Shown one piece after another: positions 51,693-58,284 of a stretch of DNA of 64,000 bases. The stretch covers positions 4,258,001 to 4,322,000 of the forward strand of contig NZ_CP114029.1 in NCBI RefSeq assembly GCF_026898155.1, written 5' to 3'. A program made the position numbers and the translations under genes. Position 1 is the stretch's first letter, and each line of letters opens with the position of its first letter. The notes beneath the pieces are model-generated. The model had not been told where the DNA came from, made no database searches, and saw only the letters and a list, made by a program, of their open reading frames with translations. Source of the stretch: Jiella pelagia. Its GTDB lineage: Bacteria > Pseudomonadota > Alphaproteobacteria > Rhizobiales > Rhizobiaceae.

Positions 51693-52389
51693 CCTCGTTT
51701 CTCCGGTCTAGAAAGATGTAAGAGCGCCGCAGATTCTTCCTACGAGACGCATGCTCTTTGTGAAACAAAGATAGGCGATAGAGCATGTTCCGCATGTTTA
51801 GATCGGTGAGGCTATATCCCACGAAAAGGATTGAATATTGCAATAGATCGGATCGCAGTTTCAGATCGAGGCTCGCTCTCAAAGCGAAGGCGCTCAAAAT
51901 AATCGGACTCTGTGAGTATCATGGTCTCGGGGTCATCCAGGTCACCATGGAACTTCACGACCTGTGCATCACCGACGACCACGTCTGCGATGTCATCCCC
52001 ACGCACGATCTTGCTGATCGGAATGCCGCGTATCGCGTATGCGTGCTCGATCCAATGGTCGTAGTTCGTTGTGTAGATGATCGGAAATTGCGCATCCAAA
52101 ATTGCGGCATGGGCTTTGGATGCGGCAACGTCGATTGACGAGTTGTGCCAACTTCGTCGTAGCCAATCGCCGAACTCAGCGCGATCGGGCCTCTCAAGCA
52201 GATAGTATTCCGCCAAGCTCGGAAAATCGCCCAGCATTTTGAACAACTCCGGATCAAAATCCAGGTCGGTTGCCATTTTATCTATTAGCCCAGACCAATT
52301 GGGCAAACCGAGTGCTGCGGAAAGCCCTGCTCCAGCAAACAAGAGCACTCGCCGCTGCTTAATTTCCGTAATTAGTTGCGGCGGGAGCA

Positions 52390-52959
52390 TCATTTCGGCG
52401 CTTTCAGAAGATCTGCGAGCTTACTCATTGCCGCGCGCCGCATAGAGAACCTGTTCTTCTCGGCAATGCCAAGTTCTGAAAGCGTTTTTTCGTAGCCATC
52501 GGGGATGAAAAGCCGGCTCCAGCCAAATTGCCCCCAGCCCGTGAGTGCACCAGTCGGCCTATCGGCAATTACCCCATGCAATTCACCATCCATCTGATGA
52601 ACTCTACGCCCGTCGCAATATCCGATTGTAGTCTTGCCCGTCGCTTTATTTCGACCGGGAGCGCCAAAAAGCTCGCAAACTTTATCGTCGCCTAGCGTCT
52701 TCAAAAACGTACGTGTGAGGCCCGCAGGAAAGCCGTTCGCGAATTCAATGTGAAGACAAGTATGTTCGACAAAGATTGGGCGTCCTAGGCGAGCAAATGC
52801 GTCCTTTGCCTTTTTATCGACTATCTCAGCAGTATCAGCCGTCTGTATCTCGACCAACCGAATGCGGGCTTGTTCAATTTCGAGACCGAGCTGGCGGCCA
52901 ATGGCGCTGGCCTCCGAGAATTTGTGGTCATTCCCAGTTACCATAATCAACGGAGTCAT
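52390..52959 (-). CDS. HAM1/ITPase-fold protein with altered active site (KomB-like candidate sensor)
   Basis: 189 aa, non-canonical purine NTP pyrophosphatase fold (PF01725). Fold motifs are kept: MVTGNDHKFSEA (N10, K13), VEIQT (E37), ANGFPAGL (74-81), and FGWSRLFIPDGYEKTLSEL (145-163). Key catalytic positions are not: the family DDSGL/EDTGL Asp is His66 (VEHTCL), FGYDP is FGWSR, and SHR is SMRR (172-175). I infer that it binds rather than hydrolyses a nucleotide such as dITP. ATGA overlaps join it to the kinase before it and the SIR2 gene after it. GC is low for the window. Confidence 0.88.
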   Translation of the reverse strand: MTPLIMVTGNDHKFSEASAIGRQLGLEIEQARIRLVEIQTADTAEIVDKKAKDAFARLGRPIFVEHTCLHIEFANGFPAGLTRTFLKTLGDDKVCELFGAPGRNKATGKTTIGYCDGRRVHQMDGELHGVIADRPTGALTGWGQFGWSRLFIPDGYEKTLSELGIAEKNRFSMRRAAMSKLADLLKAPK

Positions 52960-53558
52960 CGCGCGGCATTCCGCAGCCACGCGGCCGCCATATCAATCGC
53001 ATCGCCCGGACGAAGAGATGTTGTGTCTATAACCAACTTGCGCTCTGCCGGGAGCCTAGCGAACCAGTTCTCGTATTCGGTGTCAATTGAATCCAAATAT
53101 TCTCTAGTTATCCCTTGCTCAAATGGGCGTCCTCGATCTGCTATGCGTGACAACATGACTTGAGGCGCAGCACGCGTCCAAATGATAAGATCGATTGGTC
53201 TAGCCATGCTGACTATGATTTCATATATCCCCTCGTAAAGCTCGAACTCATTCTGGGGCATTACGCCTGTCGCGACAAGCGCGCGCGCAAACGTAATCAG
53301 TTCCGGAAGTGATCGGTCCAATATGGCAAATTCTTGGGTTTCATCGACCATAGCAAGCTGGCGTGTTTTCCAGACCAAGAATTCTAGGCGGCTATGAAGC
53401 GCGTATTTTCTTGCATCCACATAAAACCTCGGAAGAAACTGCAAGGTACCAATATTCTCTGGCACGACGAACGCGTTGTCGAGCTGTTTTGCAAGGCCGG
53501 CCACGAGGGTAGTTTTGCCTACCCCAATGCTACCCGACACGGAGACGGTTCGAACCAC
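52956..53558 (-). CDS. Deoxynucleoside kinase family protein
   Basis: 200 aa P-loop kinase of the dNK/TK2-dGK family, which phosphorylates deoxynucleosides to dNMPs. Walker A GSIGVGKTT (9-17), PENIG (substrate-side Glu34), ILDRSLPE (DRS motif, 81-83), and LID region RIADRGRPFEQGITREYL (138-155). All catalytic residues appear present. GTG 53558 overlaps the preceding stop (TAGTG), and its own stop overlaps the HAM1 start (ATGA), so it is made in step with its partners. Why a base-exchange operon carries its own kinase is discussed in the findings. Confidence 0.88.
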   Translation of the reverse strand: MVRTVSVSGSIGVGKTTLVAGLAKQLDNAFVVPENIGTLQFLPRFYVDARKYALHSRLEFLVWKTRQLAMVDETQEFAILDRSLPELITFARALVATGVMPQNEFELYEGIYEIIVSMARPIDLIIWTRAAPQVMLSRIADRGRPFEQGITREYLDSIDTEYENWFARLPAERKLVIDTTSLRPGDAIDMAAAWLRNAAR

Positions 53559-54039
53559 TATCGCGAGCCTCCGAGCAACTGACCGAGTCTCGCGAACAGG
53601 TCAGACTCATTTAGGTAAAGGCCAAGCGACGATTTCAGACCGCCCGAAATAAAGGCGTTAAGGGCCCAAGCCTGGTTATCGGCTCCCATTTTTTTAGGAT
53701 CCGGGAGGGTGGACAATCGGATATCAGTTGCCAGACCGATCACGCCAAGATAGCGCGCTGAATCAACGTGCCGCGCCAAACAGTCCATGAAGCCTGCTTC
53801 CCACATCGTTCCCGAGTCTTCAGCCACCTGGCAGAGGAAAATGTTTGAGCCTCATTAATTCGTCGACATCAGCTAAGTAAACGCGCTCAGGCGTTATGTC
53901 GCTTCTGCTTTTATCATTAATGGAAGAATTCTCATTTGGACAGTATACTTCGTATCCAGTTGATCGAATTCGATTGGCTAGATCTAGATTATAACGAACA
54001 TTAGGAAGATCAAACATCGGTCCCGAGATATATTTTCAT
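53558..54039 (-). CDS. Nucleoside 2-deoxyribosyltransferase (apparent frameshifts at 53847-53853 and near 54020)
   Basis: About 160 aa, PF05014 fold; swaps or removes the base of deoxynucleosides. Family parts: MKIYL + GPMFDLPNVRYNLDLANRIRSTGYEVYCPNEN, then DELMSSNIFLCQVAEDSGTMWEAGFMDCLARH with the catalytic Glu in DSGTMWEAG, and ALNAFISGGLKSSLG. The first half ends in another frame at GAGGCTC (coding strand); GAGCTC gives ELMSSNIFLC. The N-terminus MKIYL is also one base out of step with GPMFD; if that is real, ATG 54017 could serve as start but would lose the first strand. First gene of the four-gene operon; AAGAAGGT upstream. Confidence 0.85.
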
Positions 54040-54412
54040 GCGGAACCTTCTTGCTGGTTAAAGTGACTAATCAATATCATCATCCAACAGGCCAACACAT
54101 AGTGAAACAGTGGAAATTTCGGAGGTGATTCGTCATTTCAGCTCATTTTGTAAACGTCCTCACAAATTTCAAGAGCTAACTGTTCTCGAAGAAAAATGGT
54201 AATTTCGGCTGCGCAATTTGACCTACGCTTTCAAAGCCAAGCGTGAAAAAGGCTCTTCTTGGAAGTGCAGACAATCTTGAACTCCGACTATGCTATCTGA
54301 TGTCCACTTTCGTATTGGGGCCCCCAGCAGCGGCCGGTCCGCTTACGGCCCATAGCTACAACTGCGGGAAGGGCTCTGATGGCTGAGATGCGCGGTGGCT
54401 CGGTGTTTTCGC
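54040..54412. other. AT-rich upstream region of the defence operon
   Basis: Low-GC stretch, especially 54050-54300, presumably containing the operon promoter (minus strand). I see no confident -35/-10 pair and no gene. Confidence 0.4.
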
Positions 54413-54598
54413 TCAGACAACGCCTTCAACGTAGAGCAGGATCGCGCAGATGAGTACGGCACAGAAAATCAGAAACCACTTGCCAGCGCCCTTCCCAAAA
54501 CCAACCTGCTTGTCGGCAATAGGCATACCATCGTGGAGGCTCGACGGAGCCGTCGGACCAGTCCTGGTGACGGTCTCTGTCTTGCTCTTGTTTGTCAT
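54413..54598 (-). CDS. Small single-pass membrane protein
   Basis: 61 aa. A polar Thr/Lys-rich N-terminus, then KQVGFGKGAGKWFLIF leading into a transmembrane helix FLIFCAVLICAILLYVEGVV at the C-terminus. AGAGGA sits eight bases before the ATG. No family recognised. It contains a GAGCCTC that would destroy the helix frame if read as GAGCTC, so I take it as native. Internal ATG at residue 25 is an alternative start. Confidence 0.5.
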   Translation of the reverse strand: MTNKSKTETVTRTGPTAPSSLHDGMPIADKQVGFGKGAGKWFLIFCAVLICAILLYVEGVV

Positions 54599-54964
54599 TC
54601 AATTTCCTCTTGGCAGGCTGGTTCAGCCCTTCGACTCCATCAGATGTAATGCCGGTCCTTTTGACAGCAATGTCCTTCGTTGATCGTTTCCGGAATGGCA
54701 GCTTTCCACTAGCTTTGCCCCAAAGCTGCGGGTCTCCTTTCGGCCCATCAACCCCGCAAATCTCGCCCCCGCCAAAAAAACTTATCCCCGCCCTCTCGCG
54801 GCGCCCGTATCATCCCCTCATCGCCGGCCCACGGAACGGGCACGAATGATCACCGGGATCGTTCGGGGCGCCCTTATGTAGCAGATGCACCAAGCCCGGA
54901 AGCGGGGCTATGAGGGGCGTTGCTCCGACTCCACAACCGCAGGGAATGCGGGTAGGTGTGGGGG

Positions 54965-55576
54965 ATGAGGCAAACGTTCATAAAGGCCGTGAAAGACACG
55001 AAGCGTCATGTGATGGCGTGCGTTGGTGTAGCATTCACGGGCGCGGTCGCCCTTATTGCCCTCTTTTACTGGAAGGGGGAGAAAATGGCGATTGAGGAGT
55101 TACCGCTATATGCGGTCGGCCTTGTAGGCGCATTATCTGGCCTTGGTGTTGTTTTTCTTTGGAACTTGGCATGTGCACCCGTCCGATTGGAGCGAGAAGC
55201 ACATACGGTGACGAAGCTCCAATTGGCAGAAGCACAGAAGAACTCGCCAAAACCTAGTCGCCATCTCAGCGATGAGCAAAAGGCATCATTAAATCTTGCA
55301 TTGTCGAAGCTAGATCTACCTCGTGGCATTCAGGTAATATATGCGCCAAATGCACATGATGGACCAGATTTTGGCCTATCCATCATAGAAGGGATGCAGT
55401 CAGTTAGGCGCCGCGATTTAAGCGATGGGAGTCCATTTTTTCCATATATGAACCCCATGAAATTACGCGGTCTTATTCTTTTCCACGATGACGACGAGCG
55501 GCTTGAATCTGGAGCTAGAGGAATTGAGTCAGCGTTCAACGAGCAGGTTTATCAATCCGTCGAGATAACCGTATGA
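54965..55576 (+). CDS. Hypothetical two-helix membrane protein
   Basis: 203 aa. Two transmembrane helices (about 16-36 and 45-70) are followed by a Gln/Lys-rich linker and a soluble C-terminal domain with LSDEQKASLNLALSKL and LRGLILFHDDDERLESGARGIESAFNEQ. Not recognised. Low GC, like the rest of the island. ATG 54965 follows AGGTGTGGGG; GTG 54956 is possible. Confidence 0.65.
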   Translation: MRQTFIKAVKDTKRHVMACVGVAFTGAVALIALFYWKGEKMAIEELPLYAVGLVGALSGLGVVFLWNLACAPVRLEREAHTVTKLQLAEAQKNSPKPSRHLSDEQKASLNLALSKLDLPRGIQVIYAPNAHDGPDFGLSIIEGMQSVRRRDLSDGSPFFPYMNPMKLRGLILFHDDDERLESGARGIESAFNEQVYQSVEITV

Positions 55577-55623
55577 TGAAGAATTGCGGGTCCTATATCG
55601 TTTATGTGGCAAAAGCTGCAGAC

Positions 55624-55860
55624 TCAGCTTAACCGAATTGATTCAGACCCAATCGCCTCATAGCAAGCAGCCATAAACGCGGCCGTGAACTTCCCTCGCG
55701 ATAGCTTGTTGCGGATGTTCACCTCCTTCTCTTCCACGCCGATCTCTGCCAGCTTCTCGACGAGCTGGGCATAGGTCACGCCCTTTCGCTTCAATTCAGC
55801 CTTGAGGATATTTGCCACGCGGGCCTCATAGTCCGTGCGCTCTGCCATGTCCGTATCCAC
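55624..55860 (-). CDS. DUF6471-like small protein
   Basis: 78 aa helical protein: VANILKAELKRKGVTYAQLVEKLAEIGVEEKEVNIRNKLSRGKFTAAFMAACYEAIG. It looks like a compact helix-turn-helix regulator and matches my memory of DUF6471. Divergent from the IS1595-type transposase gene, with 78 bases between starts, so it may be a passenger or regulator of that element. Confidence 0.72.
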   Translation of the reverse strand: MDTDMAERTDYEARVANILKAELKRKGVTYAQLVEKLAEIGVEEKEVNIRNKLSRGKFTAAFMAACYEAIGSESIRLS

Positions 55861-55938
55861 CTAGCGATAAATGTATCGTTAGCGATACGTATGCCCTTGT
55901 CTGTGGTACGTCAACGTACTATATCCATTACATAGGTA

Positions 55939-56916
55939 ATGGAAACGATGACAATGGCCCAACACTTCCTCCTCTCCTCCGCAGCCCGCACTCTCTCGCT
56001 CCGCGCCATCTACAAGGCCGGCGAGGAAAAGGCTTACGAGACGTTCAAGGCGATCCGCTGGGCCTCCACCAATGGCAAGGCCGTTTGCCCGCGCTGCGGC
56101 TGCGTCGATACCTACGAGATCACCACCCGCCGCCGGTTCAAGTGCGCTGCCTGTCATCACCAGTTCAGCGTCACCAGCGGCACGATCTTTCATTCCCGCA
56201 AGATGGGCTTCGTCGACCTCCTGGCCGCAATCGCGCTGTTCGTGAACGCCGTTAAGGGCGTCTCCGCTCTCCAGATGAGCCGCGACCTCGATTGCCAGTA
56301 CAAGACGGCCTTCGTGCTCTGCCATAAGCTGCGCGAGGCCATGGCCAACGAAACCGCCGGCTTCACCCTCGACGGCGAAGTGGAGATCGATGGCGCCTAC
56401 TTCGGCGGTCATGTGAAGCCGGAAAACCGCAAGGAAGACCGCAAGGACCGTCGCTTGAAGGAACACCAGACCGGCACCCGCCGCGTCGTCATCGCCCTTC
56501 GCGAGCGCGCTGGCCGCACACTGACCTTCGTTCGCAACTTCGAACATGAGGGCGTCGAGCTTGCCAAGCAGATGGTTGCCGATGGTGCCAAGATGTTTGC
56601 CGACGAGGCGACCCATTGGGACGTGCTGAACGCGTTCTTCCCGGTCGACCGCATCAACCACAGCGAAGCCTACAGCGACTTCAACGGCAAGCATACCAAC
56701 TGGGTCGAAAGCTACTTCTCGCGCCTTCGCCGCATGGTGCGCGGCCAGCACCACGGCGTTTCGCACAAGTACCTTCACCAGTACGCCGCCAACGCCGCAT
56801 GGTGCGAGGATCACCGCCGCCGCGACAACGGCGCCAACGCCTTCGCGCTGGTCGGTAATGCGGTCCTGTCGCCGGTCAGCCGGTCGTGGTGTGGATATTG
56901 GCAGCGTCGCCCTTGA
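55939..56916 (+). CDS. IS1595-family transposase
   Basis: 325 aa. Zinc ribbon CPRCGCVDTYEITTRRRFKCAACHHQF (two CxxC), then the ISXO2-like DDE/N core: VEIDGAYFGGHVKPEN (Asp), ATHWDVLNAFFPVDRINH, and TNWVESYFSRLRRMVRGQHHGVS. C-terminal SPVSRSWCGYWQRRP is usual, so the gene is complete. Start could be ATG 55939, 55948 or 55954. Terminal inverted repeats could not be found by eye. Confidence 0.9.
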   Translation: METMTMAQHFLLSSAARTLSLRAIYKAGEEKAYETFKAIRWASTNGKAVCPRCGCVDTYEITTRRRFKCAACHHQFSVTSGTIFHSRKMGFVDLLAAIALFVNAVKGVSALQMSRDLDCQYKTAFVLCHKLREAMANETAGFTLDGEVEIDGAYFGGHVKPENRKEDRKDRRLKEHQTGTRRVVIALRERAGRTLTFVRNFEHEGVELAKQMVADGAKMFADEATHWDVLNAFFPVDRINHSEAYSDFNGKHTNWVESYFSRLRRMVRGQHHGVSHKYLHQYAANAAWCEDHRRRDNGANAFALVGNAVLSPVSRSWCGYWQRRP

Positions 56917-56959
56917 TAGTATTGACAAGCGCCGATTGATAGGCGACTGTCCAGCCAGT

Positions 56960-57046
56960 GCCCGCATGGCGGAATTGGTAGACGCAGCGGTCTTGAAAAC
57001 CGAAATCCTCTCCAAGGGTATGCCGGTTCGAATCCGGCTGCGGGCA
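56960..57046 (+). tRNA. tRNA with Leu-type body and UGA (Ser) anticodon
   Basis: Complete type II cloverleaf: acceptor GCCCGCA/TGCGGGC (7 bp), Leu-like D arm GCGGAATTGGTAGACGC, anticodon loop CTTGAAA with anticodon TGA at 56994-56996, long variable arm, T arm GCCGG-TTCGAAT-CCGGC, discriminator A and encoded CCA (57047-57049). The body and A73 say leucine; the anticodon arm (CGGTCTTGAAAACCG) is that of tRNA-Ser(UGA). The outermost anticodon-stem pair is G-A. Confidence 0.75.
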
Positions 57047-57073
57047 CCACCATCGCAACCAAAGGAAAAGTGG

Positions 57074-57481
57074 ATGGCGAACGCGAGAGATCAGATGAAA
57101 ATGCTGGAATCCGAGCTTGAGCGCGTTCGAAGCGAAATTGAAAAGTTGCGCGTCGAAGAAGCTCTGCTCATCAAAATGCTTGGCAGGATGGGGGCAGCCC
57201 CAGCCCCTGCAAAGCAGACTAGAACTAGATCCCCTAATGTGAAGCCGCTGGTCCTCGACATTATGCGAGATGCTGCCCAGTTCGGTGCGACGACAAGTGA
57301 GGTCGAAAGCGCAGTTCGAGACCAAATCCCGTCCGTGGCGAAAGACACCGTTGGGTCGGTTTTGTCGAGACTCAAGTCGGATGGCGCTCTTGAGTACGTT
57401 GGAGACCGCTATTACGAGAAAAGACACTCTCCCAAGCAGGTAGGCACAATCTCAACAGCCAGGCTTCAAGCCGTGAACTGA
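57074..57481 (+). CDS. Coiled-coil plus winged-helix small protein
   Basis: 135 aa. Residues 1-42 form a coiled coil (MKMLESELERVRSEIEKLRVEEALLIKML), then a Pro/Arg/Thr linker, then a winged-helix-like domain (about 57-118: VLDIMRDAAQFGATTSEVESAVRDQIPSVAKDTVGSVLSRLKSDGALEYVGDRYY). AAAGGA precedes ATG 57074. It sits between the two odd tRNAs, and a gene of the same layout is at 57853-58284. Probably DNA-binding; no family recognised. Confidence 0.72.
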   Translation: MANARDQMKMLESELERVRSEIEKLRVEEALLIKMLGRMGAAPAPAKQTRTRSPNVKPLVLDIMRDAAQFGATTSEVESAVRDQIPSVAKDTVGSVLSRLKSDGALEYVGDRYYEKRHSPKQVGTISTARLQAVN

Positions 57482-57489
57482 AAATGAAA

Positions 57490-57515
57490 ATGCCGAGGCT
57501 GGACAGCCTCGGCAT
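57490..57515 (+). terminator. Hairpin between the winged-helix gene and tRNA
   Basis: Perfect arms ATGCCGAGGCT and AGCCTCGGCAT with a GGAC tetraloop, 8 bases after the stop and 6 bases before the next tRNA. No T run. Confidence 0.65.
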
Positions 57516-57521
57516 CCTCAT

Positions 57522-57594
57522 GCGCCCGTAGCTCAGTGGATAGAGCAAGCTTTTGCTAGAGGCCGGGTCGCAGGTTCGAATCCTGCCGGGCGCG
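57522..57594 (+). tRNA. tRNA with Arg-type body and GCU (Ser) anticodon
   Basis: Type I cloverleaf: acceptor GCGCCCG/CGGGCGC, D arm GCTCAGTGGATAGAGC, anticodon loop TTGCTAG with GCT at 57555-57557, variable GGGTC, T arm GCAGG-TTCGAAT-CCTGC, discriminator G, no encoded CCA. The body matches tRNA-Arg(UCU) position for position, but the anticodon reads AGC/AGU serine codons, and a true tRNA-Ser would have a long variable arm. The anticodon stem has one A-C mismatch and one G-U pair. Confidence 0.65.
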
Positions 57595-57611
57595 GCTGCA
57601 TCGGAAATGAT

Positions 57612-57631
57612 CGAAACCTCTCCAAGGGTAT
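57612..57631 (+). repeat. Direct repeat of the tRNA variable-arm region
   Basis: CGAAACCTCTCCAAGGGTAT here repeats 57001-57021 (variable arm of the first tRNA) with one T missing. The pair brackets the winged-helix gene and second tRNA, so it may be an attachment-site pair or a duplication scar. Confidence 0.6.
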
Positions 57632-57720
57632 TTTCCATCGCTTCCGTTTTCCAGTATGGCCAATTTCCGTTTTTATGCACGTCAATCTTGTTGATTGCGT
57701 TGCGCGTATGCCCGCTATCA

Positions 57721-57756
57721 ATTCGTATTCGTATTCGTATTCGTATTCGTATTCGT
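57721..57756 (+). repeat. Six tandem ATTCGT hexamers
   Basis: Six exact copies of ATTCGT, followed after 13 bases by two copies of GTGTTC. A simple-sequence tract in a gene-free stretch upstream of no obvious start; possibly phase-variable, or neutral. Confidence 0.85.
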
Positions 57757-57852
57757 ATCGATATGTGTTCGTGTTCGTGTTGGTTTATGCAATTAATTTC
57801 ACTACCAAGCGCCTACCTCTGCCTCCCACCAGCGCATAAAACACGCCCCCCG

Positions 57853-58284
57853 CTACGCGATGCGCCACAGCCGCGCGTCGCCCTCCCATCCGTCGCGAAC
57901 GATCATCCCGCGCTTCTCCAGCCGCTCAAGCGACTTGCGCGTTACGTCCATGACGTGGCGCCGCTTCTCTCTATCGCCTTCGTCAAATCCCCATCTGGCC
58001 ATTATCACAGTGACGATTGCCTTCGTGCTGGCACCGCCTGGCTTGCCGCGTAGGGCTTCCATTATCGCGGTTCGCCTGTCTCGCATCTCGGCGTGTGTCA
58101 CTTGCTTCTGGAGCTTCTTCGCGCCGATCGGATCGGGATCTTCATGGCCGAACAGCCGTAGCGTTTCGTCCAATGCGGCAAGCTTCTGATTGAGTTCTGC
58201 CACCGTCTCCAGCGCTGCCTTCACTTCGGCGGCGATCTTGGATCGTTTGGCGATGAGGGCGTTCTTGACCGGGTCTCGTTCCAT
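57853..58284 (-). CDS. Coiled-coil plus winged-helix small protein
   Basis: 143 aa with the same plan as the 57074 gene: N-terminal coiled coil (about 10-45: RSKIAAEVKAALETVAELNQKLAALDETLRLF), linker, then winged-helix-like domain (about 66-140: RRTAIMEALRGKPGGASTKAIVTVIMARWG ... VTRKSLERLEKRGMIVRDGWEGDARLWRI). Likely DNA-binding; not recognised. Right end of the island's coding content. Confidence 0.72.
   Translation of the reverse strand: MERDPVKNALIAKRSKIAAEVKAALETVAELNQKLAALDETLRLFGHEDPDPIGAKKLQKQVTHAEMRDRRTAIMEALRGKPGGASTKAIVTVIMARWGFDEGDREKRRHVMDVTRKSLERLEKRGMIVRDGWEGDARLWRIA

Larger units (their letters stand above)
49140..52393 (-). pseudogene. SIR2-domain (NADase-like) gene interrupted by two insertion sequences
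   Basis: Coding segments are 52393-51693, 50583-50556 and 49224-49140; removing IS481 (with one CCTCGTT) and IS256 (with one CCCCAACGT) and correcting GAGCCTC at 51868-51874 restores a single 270-aa frame ending TSEKLDRRDGLNEFLAALAAACG-stop. SIR2_2-type features: GAGLS at 21-25, TTNYDHWIE (N110, D112), KFHGD with catalytic-type H149, and FVGYSLTDLNMRN. In defence systems such domains hydrolyse NAD+ to abort infection. Start overlaps the HAM1 stop in ATGA. As it stands the protein ends NEVSS within the IS repeat, about 35 residues short. Confidence 0.9.

Noticed and set aside
53570..53590. Two more GAG-N-CTC sites at the deoxyribosyltransferase/kinase junction, as further artefacts
   Set aside because: Reading both as GAGCTC would fuse the transferase to the kinase through a non-family sequence; the current reading gives normal ends and a TAGTG overlap, so they are taken as native.
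54536..54543. GAGGCTC in the 61-aa membrane protein as a frame error
   Set aside because: Correcting it would destroy the transmembrane helix that follows; kept as is, though the gene itself is only moderately certain.
54413..55860. Toxin-antitoxin pair
   Set aside because: The small genes here are on different strands, are not overlapping, and show no toxin or antitoxin family features.
57721..57780. CRISPR-like array
   Set aside because: The repeat unit is a 6-base tandem without spacers; no CRISPR array or cas gene was seen anywhere in the window.
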